Assembly (NCBI GenBank): GCA_947471505.1
Contig: CANIWM010000001.1
Coordinates: 124,001 to 188,000, forward strand
Origin: Chthoniobacteraceae bacterium
GTDB lineage: Bacteria; Verrucomicrobiota; Verrucomicrobiia; Chthoniobacterales; Chthoniobacteraceae
DNA length: 64,000 nucleotides
Direction of reading: 5' to 3'
Position 1 is the stretch's first letter, and every line of letters begins with the position of its first letter. The notes under the pieces are model-generated. The model saw only the letters and a program-made list of their open reading frames with translations. It had not been told where the DNA came from and searched no databases. A program made the translations under genes and the position numbers. Positions 54,712-61,829 of this stretch are shown in pieces.

Positions 54712-56160
54712 ATGAACTTGCCAGACGAAATCCAACGAGCCCTCTCACGCCGCACTTTTCTCAAGCAGAGCACGACAGGGATCGGCGCGCTGGCGCTCAC
54801 ATCGCTGATGAATCCGCACATTTTCGGAATGGAGCCGGGCGATGGTCCTGCGGTGCCGGGGGCGCTGAAGCGGCTGCATTTTGCGCCGAAGGCGAAACGG
54901 ATCATCTACCTGTTTATGTCGGGTGCTCCGTCGCATCTCGACCTCTTCGACCCGAAGCAAAAGCTCATCGAGATGACGGGCAAGGACCTGCCGGACAGCG
55001 TGCGCAAAGGGCAGCGCATTACGACGATGACGAGCGGGCAGAAGAATCTGCTGTGCGTGGGTTCGCCGTTCAAATTCGAGAAGTATGGCAAGGCGCAGAT
55101 GGACCTCTCCGAGCTCCTGCCGAATCTCTCGAAGGTCGTGGATGAATGCACGTTTGTGCGCTCGATTCACACGGACCCGATCAATCACGATCCAGCGGTG
55201 ACTTTCTTTGCGACCGGTCACCAGCAGCCGGGGCGTCCGGTGATGGGCGCGTGGCTTGCATACGGGCTCGGCAGCGACAATCGCGACTTGCCTTCGTTCG
55301 TGGTGATGACCAGCGGCGGCGGTGGGCAGACGTTGCAAACGCGGTATTGGGGCAACGGCTTTCTCCCCGCGCAATACGGCGGAGTGCAGTTTCGCAATGC
55401 GGGCGATCCGGTGCTCTACGTATCGAACCCCAAGGGCATCAGCGGCGGCACGCGGCGCGAGTTGCTCGATGCGACGAACGAGCTCAACCGCATGGCACTT
55501 GGCGAACTCGGCGACCCGGCGATCAACGCGCAGATCGAGAACTACGAGCTCGCATTCCGAATGCAGACGAGCGTCCCCGAACTCACTGACCTTTCCAAGG
55601 AGCCGAAAGACGTCCTCGACCTCTACGGCGCAACGCCCGGCCAGCCGAGCTTTGCGAACAACTGCCTGCTCGCGCGCCGACTCGCCGAACGCGGCGTCCG
55701 CTTTATCCAGCTCTGCCACCGCGATTGGGATCACCACGGCGGTCTGCCCGCTGGCCTGCGCCAAAAATGCAAGGAGACCGACCAAGGCGCGGCGGCCCTC
55801 GTCGCGGACCTCAAACAGCGCGGTCTGCTCGACGACACGCTCGTCGTGTGGGGCGGCGAGTTTGGCCGCACAGCCTACAGTCAGGGCAATATCGCGAAGG
55901 ACAATTTCGGGCGCGACCATCACCCGCGCTGCTTCACGATGTGGATGGCGGGCGGCGGCATTCAAAAGGGAATGGTCTATGGCGAGACGGACGAATTCGG
56001 CTACAACATCGTGCGCGACCCCGTCCACGTCCACGACCTGCACGCCACGCTCTTGCACGCGATGGGCGTCGATCACAAGCGCCTCACCTTCCGCCACGAA
56101 GGCCGCGACTATCGCCTCACGGACATTGCGGGGAATGTGGTGAAGCCGCTGCTGGCGTAG
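54712..56160 (+). CDS. DUF1501 family protein (operonic copy)
   Basis: This 482-aa DUF1501 protein is the one that sits in the classical PSD1 neighbourhood. It has a Tat-type N-terminus (LSRRTFLKQSTTGIGALALT) and motifs YLFMSGAPSHLDLFDPK, SIHTDPINHDPAVTFFATG, WLAYGLGSDNRDLPSFVVMT, FIQLCHRDWDHHGGLPAGL, VVWGGEFGRTAYSQGN, RDHHPRCFTMWMAGGG and VHVHDLHATLLHAMGVDHK. It is closer in context than the orphans at 9531-10940 and 33771-35186 and likely partners the PSD1 protein, to which it might be bound on the surface. Substrate unknown. Confidence 0.92.
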   Translation: MNLPDEIQRALSRRTFLKQSTTGIGALALTSLMNPHIFGMEPGDGPAVPGALKRLHFAPKAKRIIYLFMSGAPSHLDLFDPKQKLIEMTGKDLPDSVRKGQRITTMTSGQKNLLCVGSPFKFEKYGKAQMDLSELLPNLSKVVDECTFVRSIHTDPINHDPAVTFFATGHQQPGRPVMGAWLAYGLGSDNRDLPSFVVMTSGGGGQTLQTRYWGNGFLPAQYGGVQFRNAGDPVLYVSNPKGISGGTRRELLDATNELNRMALGELGDPAINAQIENYELAFRMQTSVPELTDLSKEPKDVLDLYGATPGQPSFANNCLLARRLAERGVRFIQLCHRDWDHHGGLPAGLRQKCKETDQGAAALVADLKQRGLLDDTLVVWGGEFGRTAYSQGNIAKDNFGRDHHPRCFTMWMAGGGIQKGMVYGETDEFGYNIVRDPVHVHDLHATLLHAMGVDHKRLTFRHEGRDYRLTDIAGNVVKPLLA

Positions 56161-56202
56161 CGGGTCTTGTATTCCCCCTTGTTGCCCGCTAACGCCTCCC
56201 GC

Positions 56203-57282
56203 ATGGCACATCAAAAATCTGACGGAATGAACTACGCCCCCGTGGGCAAACCTGCACCAGTCGTCGCGCCCGGCGAATTTGTCTTCGCCGCCGCCGCGCT
56301 CGATCACGGACACATCTACGGACAAACCCAAGGCCTCGTCGAAGCCGGTGGCGAATGCCGCTACGTGTGGGACACCGACCCCGCGCGCGTCGCGAAGTTC
56401 ATCGAAAAACACCCCGGCGCACAGCCCGTCGCCACGCTCGACGAACTGCTCGACAAAAAGGACGTCCACCTTGTCACCGCCGCCGCCATCCCGTCCGACC
56501 GCGGGCCGCTCGGCTGCCGCGTCATGGCCGCCGGCAAAGACTACTTCACCGACAAGACGCCCTTCACCACCCTCGACCAACTCGCCGAAGCCCGCCGCGT
56601 CGTCGCCGAGACCGGGCGCAAATACATGGTCTATTACTCCGAGCGCCTCCACGTCGAAGCCAGCGTCCGCGCCGGACAACTCATCGACCAGGGAGCCATC
56701 GGCCGCGTCGTCCAAGTCATGGGCATGGGCCCCCACCGCAGCAACCCCGGCACCCGCCCCGCGTGGTTCTGGAGCCGCGAAAAATGCGGCGGCATCCTCA
56801 CCGACATCGGCAGCCACCAGTTCGAGCAATTCCTCACCTACACCGGAGCCAAAAGCGCCACCATCACCCACGCCGCCGTCGCCAACTACCACCACAAACA
56901 ATTCCCCGAATTCGAAGATTGGGGCGAATGCAACCTCCTCGCCGACAACGGAGCCACCAACTACGTCCGCGTCGATTGGCTGAACCCGCAAGGCCTCCGC
57001 ACCTGGGGCGACGGCCGCACCTTCATCCTCGGCACCAAAGGCTACATCGAAGTCCGCAAATACCTCAACGTCGGAGCCGAAGCCGAAGGCGACCACCTCT
57101 TCCTCGTCGATGACGCCGGCGAGCACCACATGCGCTGCCACGGCGAAGTCGGCTTCCCCTACTTCGGCCAGCTCATCCTCGACAGCCTCAACCGCACCGA
57201 AACCGCCATGACCCAACACCACGCCTTCCTCGCCGCCGAGCTGGCCCTGCAAGCGCAGGCGATGGCGATGCGGGTGGAGTAA
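56203..57282 (+). CDS. Gfo/Idh/MocA family oxidoreductase
   Basis: This 359-aa NAD(P)-dependent oxidoreductase has a Rossmann region (FVFAAAALDHGHIYGQTQG, CRYVWDTDPARVAKF, DVHLVTAAAIPSDRG), the conserved EKP-like motif is KTPFTTLDQ (Asp-Lys-Thr-Pro), and the C-terminal domain has GGILTDIGSHQFEQFL with the catalytic-region Asp and His. Such enzymes oxidise or reduce sugars and inositols. No signal peptide is visible, so it acts in the cytoplasm on products taken up from the secreted steps. ATG 56203 (MAHQKSDG) and 56227 (MNYAPVG) are alternatives. The REP element begins right at its stop codon. Confidence 0.89.
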   Translation: MAHQKSDGMNYAPVGKPAPVVAPGEFVFAAAALDHGHIYGQTQGLVEAGGECRYVWDTDPARVAKFIEKHPGAQPVATLDELLDKKDVHLVTAAAIPSDRGPLGCRVMAAGKDYFTDKTPFTTLDQLAEARRVVAETGRKYMVYYSERLHVEASVRAGQLIDQGAIGRVVQVMGMGPHRSNPGTRPAWFWSREKCGGILTDIGSHQFEQFLTYTGAKSATITHAAVANYHHKQFPEFEDWGECNLLADNGATNYVRVDWLNPQGLRTWGDGRTFILGTKGYIEVRKYLNVGAEAEGDHLFLVDDAGEHHMRCHGEVGFPYFGQLILDSLNRTETAMTQHHAFLAAELALQAQAMAMRVE

Positions 57283-57390
57283 AGTAGCTCGCGAGTCCCT
57301 TCGCGGCTTTGCGACTCCCGCGAAGCGGCACGAATTTATAAGTGTCGCTTCGCGAGTCGTGTAGTGCCGCGAAGGGACTCGCGGGCTACT
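57283..57390. repeat. REP/BIME palindrome upstream of the RAYT gene
   Basis: A ~108-bp inverted repeat: left arm CTCGCGAGTCCCTTCGCGG (in 57283-57307), right arm CCGCGAAGGGACTCGCGGG (in 57366-57390), with an inner hairpin of CGCGAAGCGGCAC and GTGTCGCTTCGCG around AATTTATAA. It starts at the Gfo/Idh stop codon. It is the same element as 58141-58249, so RAYT is flanked by two copies in the same orientation-symmetric layout. Confidence 0.88.
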
Positions 57391-57453
57391 TTCTTTTTTG
57401 CGGGCTACATTTTTCTCGCTCCCGCTCCGCTGCCGAATTATCGAAATCAAACT

Positions 57454-58125
57454 ATGCCGCACGGATTCTCCTTCATCCGCAAAGACATCGCCGTGGAAAA
57501 AAGCCAGCGTTTCCTCCCTCACTGGGAACAGCCGGATGTCTGCTACTTCCTCACCTTTCGCACGGCGGATTCCATCCCGGCGGGCATCCTCAGCGAGTGG
57601 AAAAGCGAACGCGATGCGTGGCTGCGCGCTCACGGCATAGACCCCGGCATCGACGACTGGCACTCGCGCATCGCCAGCCTGCGGGACGACGAATCCGCCA
57701 TTTACCACGCCCGCTTTTCCCGCCAGATGCAGGAGTTTCTTGATGATTGCCACGGCGACTGTCTCTTGCGCCGTGCGGACCTCCGCGAGATCGTCGTCCG
57801 TGCGCTGCGGCATTTCGACGGCGAGCGTTACCGACTCGGCGGCTTCGTCGTCATGCCGAACCACGCGCACATCCTCGTCCAACTCATCGGCGAGATGCGG
57901 CTGAAAGGCGTGGGCTTTTCGTGGAAACACTTCACCGCCCGCGAAATCAACAAAGTGCTCGGCGAGGAAAAGTGCGAGCGCTTCTGGCAGGCGGAGACTT
58001 ACGACCACATCGTGCGCAGCGAAGCGCAGTTTCATCACTACCGAAAATACATTGCTGAGAATCCGCTCAAGGCTCGGCTACGGGAGAATGAGGCGAGCGT
58101 GTACCTGCCGGAATTGGAAAAGTAG
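57454..58125 (+). CDS. REP-associated tyrosine transposase (RAYT)
   Basis: This 223-aa transposase belongs to the Y1 family related to IS200/IS605 TnpA. It has the HUH-type motif VVMPNHAHILVQL (His137-Ala-His139) and the C-terminal helix with the probable nucleophile: SEAQFHHYRKYIAENP (Tyr199 preferred). RAYTs bind and move or shape REP palindromes. Its flanks, 57283-57390 and 58141-58249, are such palindromes, with short spacing (63 bp upstream, 15 bp downstream), making a natural BIME-RAYT-BIME cassette. ATG 57454 begins MPHGFSFIRKDIAVEKS; upstream in-frame codons lie in the repeat and are excluded. A single further element at 45173-45333 may be a past product. Confidence 0.92.
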   Translation: MPHGFSFIRKDIAVEKSQRFLPHWEQPDVCYFLTFRTADSIPAGILSEWKSERDAWLRAHGIDPGIDDWHSRIASLRDDESAIYHARFSRQMQEFLDDCHGDCLLRRADLREIVVRALRHFDGERYRLGGFVVMPNHAHILVQLIGEMRLKGVGFSWKHFTAREINKVLGEEKCERFWQAETYDHIVRSEAQFHHYRKYIAENPLKARLRENEASVYLPELEK

Positions 58126-58140
58126 CTCGCGAAAAAACAA

Positions 58141-58249
58141 AGTAGCCCGCGAGTCCCTTCGCGGCTGAACCCCACTCGCGAAGCGACACGAATTTAAAAA
58201 GTGCCGCTTCGCGGAAGTCATAAAGCCGCGAAGGGACTCGCGGGCTACT
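58141..58249. repeat. REP/BIME palindrome downstream of the RAYT gene
   Basis: The second flanking palindrome: left arm GCCCGCGAGTCCCTTCGCGG (58145-58164), right arm CCGCGAAGGGACTCGCGGG (in 58225-58249), inner hairpin around AATTTAAAAA. It is 15 bp past the RAYT stop codon, and a half-unit CGAAAAAACAAAGTAG lies between. Its arms match the upstream element almost base for base; only the loops and a few inner bases differ. Confidence 0.88.
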
Positions 58250-58579
58250 TTCTCGCTCGCTGGTTGCTGTGTCTGGGATGGTTCCGAGTGTGTTTCACGC
58301 ATGGGTTGTCGCGCTTTTCTTAAAGGAAATGCAGTCTGGATGAACGGGGAACGGTACCGAAGAAAATTGGTGTGCGATGGAAGGAAGGTGTAGGAGACTG
58401 GGTGAAAGGGGATATGGAAACGAACGTAAGGTTTACACATTAGGGCAATGGGATGGCTTGATGGGAGGGCGATGCTGGCAAAGGTTTTATCGTAATACAG
58501 GGGAAGTTCGTCCAGATTGGGATGCGAACGAGATTTAGTGACAAGGGAGGTTTCGTGTATATCTATGGAGTGAGTCGGA
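58250..58579. other. Intergenic region without recognised gene
   Basis: These 330 bp between the REP element and the winged-helix gene hold no frame I would call and no promoter I can support. A box-2-like GGAGACTGGG occurs near 58391-58400 (10 of 14 bases). A GGAG ribosome-site-like sequence near 58566-58569 precedes the next start. The lower GC of 58320-58570 suggests regulatory or anciently acquired DNA. Confidence 0.4.
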
Positions 58580-59044
58580 ATGCTAAAAATGCTTCCAATA
58601 GGCTACTTTTTATGCTCGTATCGGTATATGAAGTCACCGTTTCTGCCTGCTCCTTTGCCCACGCTGTGGGCGGCTCCATCCATGCCGCTTCCGTTGCCGG
58701 TGGAGCCGCCTCCCCCGGCGCGGGTGGGCGGGCCGAAGGCAGGGTGGTTGAATCCGGTGCGGGTTTGGGGGGCGTTGAGTCTTCCTTTGCGGTGGCGGCT
58801 GGTGCTGAGGATGGCTGCCGGTGAGGAGGTTACGGCGACGATTGCGGCCCGGGGCGCAAAGCTGAGACTCGGCTCGGTGCGGAAGAATCTGGCTGTGCTG
58901 AAAGCGGCGGGTGTGGTGGAGTCGAGAGCGGGGTTGGACCGGCGGTCGGAGGTGTTTTTCATCCCGCCAGAACGCCGCCCGGAGCCCGGAGTGCTGGATT
59001 TTGGCTCGTGCCGGATCACGCTGGCGGAGAAGTTGGGAGAATAA
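58580..59044 (+). CDS. Winged-helix (ArsR-like) protein
   Basis: This 154-aa protein has a Pro-rich N-terminal half (LPLPVEPPPPARVGGPKAGW) and a C-terminal winged-helix domain: VWGALSLPLRWRLVLRMAAG, EEVTATIAARGAKLRLGSVR, KNLAVLKAAGVVESRAGLDR and RSEVFFIPPERR. The order matches ArsR/MarR-type regulators, with the recognition helix at GSVRKNLAVLKAAG. No metal-binding cysteine pair is present, so the effector is unknown. The last residues (PGVLDFGSCRITL) are conserved-looking. GGAG lies 11 bp before ATG 58580. The gene is followed at 6 bp by the DUF2809 gene. Confidence 0.62.
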   Translation: MLKMLPIGYFLCSYRYMKSPFLPAPLPTLWAAPSMPLPLPVEPPPPARVGGPKAGWLNPVRVWGALSLPLRWRLVLRMAAGEEVTATIAARGAKLRLGSVRKNLAVLKAAGVVESRAGLDRRSEVFFIPPERRPEPGVLDFGSCRITLAEKLGE

Positions 59045-59050
59045 ACCCGG

Positions 59051-59488
59051 ATGCCAGCTCAATCCGCCGAACTCCGCACGAAGCCCTACCGCATTGCCCT
59101 CCTCGTCGGTATCGTGTGCATCATCCCGCTTGGGTATGGCGTGCGGTTTTCCAGCGCGCTGAATGCGCCGTTGTTGCAGGACATCGCCGGGGCTGTTTGC
59201 TATCAAATGCTTTGGATGATGATCGTCGCATTCATCCGCCCGAAGCTCTCGCTGGCAAAATGCGCCGTGGGAGTGTTCATCGCCTCCTCCGCCATCGAAT
59301 TCCTGCAACTCTGCAAATTGCCCTTCCTCCTCGCACTCCGCGCGACCTGGCTGGGGCGGGTCATTCTCGGCACCACATTCCTATGGGCGGATTTTCCACC
59401 CTATGCGCTCGGCTGCGTGTTTGGCTGGGTAACGTTGAGCGCACTTCGGAAAAGATTCACGCGCCCGCTTGCCGCGACAGGGCGATGA
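59051..59488 (+). CDS. DUF2809 family membrane protein
   Basis: This 145-aa integral-membrane protein has four hydrophobic segments (about 12-32, 42-62, 70-90, 110-130). Family features are LGYGVRFSSALNAP near the start and AGAVCYQMLWMMIVAFIRPK, IASSAIEFLQLCKLPFL, LRATWLGRVILGTTFLWADF, PPYALGCVFGW. The DUF2809 family is of unknown function and often sits beside VanZ-like proteins; its short PYALG-type motif is conserved. It follows the winged-helix gene by 6 bp and probably shares its transcript. Confidence 0.85.
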   Translation: MPAQSAELRTKPYRIALLVGIVCIIPLGYGVRFSSALNAPLLQDIAGAVCYQMLWMMIVAFIRPKLSLAKCAVGVFIASSAIEFLQLCKLPFLLALRATWLGRVILGTTFLWADFPPYALGCVFGWVTLSALRKRFTRPLAATGR

Positions 59489-59492
59489 GTCA

Positions 59493-60752
59493 TCACTGCT
59501 CGACGCGGTAGATGGCGGTCTTGGTGCGGAGGATGAGCGATTTGCCGGACACGGCGGGGGAGGCCATGAAGCCGTCGTCGAACTTGCCTTCGCCGAGCTT
59601 TTGGAAGGTGTCGCCGGCAGCGAGGACGGTGACTTTTCCCTCTTCGCTGAAGAAATAGATGCGGCCTTCGGCGAGGAGCGGGGAGGCGGAATAGTTGCCG
59701 CCGATGCGCTCGCGCCAGAGGTCCGCGCCGGTCTTTGCGTTCACGGCTCCGGCCATGCCGTTGTCGTCCACGAGGAAGACGCGGGTGCCGTCGAAGAGGA
59801 CGGAGGGCTTGTTCGGGGCGCTCTTGGTGGAGCGCCAGGCGATGGCGGATTCTTCGAGCAGGCCGCTGCCGCCGAGCTTGATGGCGATGACTTGTTTTTT
59901 GCCAAAGCCGACGGGGATAAACGCCATGCCGTCGCCGACGACGGGGCGCGAGGCGGCGCTGTGTGCGCCGCGTTCTTCAAAGCGCCAAAGCTCTTTGCCG
60001 GTCGCGGGCTCGTAGCCGTAGTGGGCCTTCGCGCCGCTGGAGATGAGCATCGGTTTGCCTGCAAACTCGGTGACTTGCGCGGTGGCGAAACCTTTGCGCC
60101 AGTCGCCGTCGGCCTCGGGTTTGCCGTCGGGCTGGATGTCTTTGTAGTCAATGGAGCGGTCCACTTTCCACACGGTTTTCCCGGTCGCTTTATCCAGCGC
60201 GACGATGAACTGCGCGTCGCTGCCGTCGAAGGGGAGGATGAGCAAGTTCTTCCACAAGATCGGCGAGCTTCCTGCGCCTCGGAAATGGTTGCAGACAAAG
60301 TCCCGCCGCTCCCACAGCACCTTGCCGCTCGCGGTGTCCAGCGCGGCGATCCCCGGCGAGCCGAAGCTCACGTAGATGCGCCCTTCTTCGATGGCGGGAG
60401 TGGGCGAGCCGTAGCTGTTGAACTTGTGGCAAAATTGCGGCGTGGCGACATCGAACAGTTTCTTTTCGAGCGTGATTTTCCCCGTCCCTAGATCGAGCTG
60501 CACGACGCCGAGCTGCTTGCCGTCTTCCGTCGCCGTCGTCGCCCACACGCTGCTGCCCCACACGACGGGCGAGGACCATGCTTTGCCGGCGATGGGCGTT
60601 TTCCACTTCACGTTTTTCCCCTCGCCCATCTCGATGGCGAGCCCTTTGGAGTCCGACGACCCGTCGCCGCGCGGGCCGCGAAATTCGGGCCAATTCGTAT
60701 CGGCAAAGGTGAGTGTGACGGCGGTAAGCGATAGAAGTGCGATGAGTCTCAT
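59493..60752 (-). CDS. Secreted PQQ-like beta-propeller protein
   Basis: This 419-aa exported protein (signal MRLIALLSLTAVTLTFA) is a beta-propeller of the PQQ-dependent dehydrogenase/BamB-like kind. Blades show the WRGPRGDGSS-type start (NWPEFRGPRGDGSS), then the repeated GKxxWE/GKxLW elements: LDLGTGKITLEKKLF, LDTASGKVLWERRD, LDKATGKTVWKVDR, YEPATGKELWRFEE and VNAKTGADLWRERI. Such proteins in Verrucomicrobiota lack a confirmed redox cofactor. It is convergent with the DUF2809 gene (4-bp gap) and divergent from the flavodoxin-like gene. The longer reading to 61046 is a shadow. Confidence 0.88.
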   Translation of the reverse strand: MRLIALLSLTAVTLTFADTNWPEFRGPRGDGSSDSKGLAIEMGEGKNVKWKTPIAGKAWSSPVVWGSSVWATTATEDGKQLGVVQLDLGTGKITLEKKLFDVATPQFCHKFNSYGSPTPAIEEGRIYVSFGSPGIAALDTASGKVLWERRDFVCNHFRGAGSSPILWKNLLILPFDGSDAQFIVALDKATGKTVWKVDRSIDYKDIQPDGKPEADGDWRKGFATAQVTEFAGKPMLISSGAKAHYGYEPATGKELWRFEERGAHSAASRPVVGDGMAFIPVGFGKKQVIAIKLGGSGLLEESAIAWRSTKSAPNKPSVLFDGTRVFLVDDNGMAGAVNAKTGADLWRERIGGNYSASPLLAEGRIYFFSEEGKVTVLAAGDTFQKLGEGKFDDGFMASPAVSGKSLILRTKTAIYRVEQ

Positions 60753-60858
60753 GGGTCGGAAAATAGGGCGCGAGATTCGCCAGCGCGCGCTAGGATGCAA
60801 TGCGAAAGAACGCGGCTCCTTGCGTTTCGCGCCGTCCATCCGCCATCCTCGCCGCCGC

Positions 60859-61416
60859 ATGAACAAAATCCTCGTCCTTTTCGACTCCGCCTCCGGCAAC
60901 ACGCGCAGCATGGCCGCGCTCATCGCCGAAGGCGCGCAGACCATCGGCGATACGGAGGTCCGCCTCCGCCATATTGACGAGGCCAGCGCGGACGATGTCG
61001 TCTGGTGCGATGGCCTCGCCGTCGGCAGTCCCACGAACATGGGCATCCTATCGTGGAAAATGAAACGCTTTTGGGACGAGACGATGCGCGCTCATTGGAT
61101 GAAGGTGGATGGCAAGATCGCCTGCGCATTTTCCAGCGCTGGGGGCTTTGGCGGCGGGCAGGAGATGGCGTGCCTCAGCATCCTCACCGTGCTGATGAAC
61201 TTCGGCTTTCTCGTCTTCGGCGTCACCGACTACGCGGGTAAACTCACCACCGCCCACTACGGGGCTATTGCAGTCCGTGAGCCCCGGGACGAAGAAATCA
61301 AAGCCGCCTGCCGCAAACTCGGCCGTCGCCTCGCCGAGTGGACCGCCACCTACATCCATGCCCGCCCCGAAGAGCACCCGGCGCGCAAAATGGCCGAGCG
61401 GGCGATGCCGGGATAA
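60859..61416 (+). CDS. Flavodoxin-like / NAD(P)H:quinone oxidoreductase-type protein
   Basis: This 185-aa flavoprotein-fold protein has the FMN phosphate loop VLFDSASGNTRSMAALIAEG (close to the T/SxTGNT motif), followed by DGLAVGSPTNMGILSWKMKR and FSSAGGFGGGQEMACLSILT, the FMN-ring loops of the WrbA/NQO-like family. ATG 60859 (MNKILVLFDSASGN) fits the family N-terminus. Likely role: two-electron reduction of quinones with NAD(P)H in the cytoplasm or a redox partner protein. It stands alone with no apparent operon partner. Confidence 0.9.
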   Translation: MNKILVLFDSASGNTRSMAALIAEGAQTIGDTEVRLRHIDEASADDVVWCDGLAVGSPTNMGILSWKMKRFWDETMRAHWMKVDGKIACAFSSAGGFGGGQEMACLSILTVLMNFGFLVFGVTDYAGKLTTAHYGAIAVREPRDEEIKAACRKLGRRLAEWTATYIHARPEEHPARKMAERAMPG

Positions 61417-61829
61417 GGGGTGAACGGACCCCGATCCTCGGTGTCGGTCGGTCGGAATTTCCCCCAAATTCGCAGCGCTTTCCAAAATGTCACAGAATAC
61501 CGGTTGAAATGCCGGGAAATCCTTTCAGGTTAAGGTCCAGACATTTATTCTACGTGGGAACTCTATCGTGGACGGGAAAACCGTTGACTTTCCTGAGGCA
61601 CCGACCTGATAAAAACGTTACTGAACTCTAGCTCCTAAAACACCTGATACCGATTAACTTCCGAATGAGACCCACATACTCTCTCGCTGCCCTTGCGCTT
61701 TCCTCTGTACCAGCCCATTGCATCAGAGAAGATCGCGTGTCTGCCCGCACAATAATTGCTCCCCGTTAAAAGTCATTTTCCACCAAACAACCTTTCAACT
61801 AAAAGCCCAAAGCCCAGTCCACAAATTTT
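61417..61829. promoter_or_regulatory. Leader region of the giant surface protein; candidate promoter at 61584-61613
   Basis: This 413-bp gap is much lower in GC than its surroundings and contains no gene. A sigma-70-like promoter is visible: TTGACT (61584-61589), an 18-bp spacer, GATAAA (61608-61613), which would start transcripts near 61620 and leave a leader of about 210 bases before the ATG at 61830. No riboswitch fold was recognised. The A/T-rich stretch 61780-61829 immediately before the start codon should be unstructured and favour initiation. The pairing is by eye only. Confidence 0.5.

Noticed and set aside
54745-58038. 1097-codon minus-strand frame opposite DUF1501, Gfo/Idh and the RAYT gene
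   Set aside because: Antisense of three good coding genes; it has no recognised domain and the plus-strand genes have clear families.
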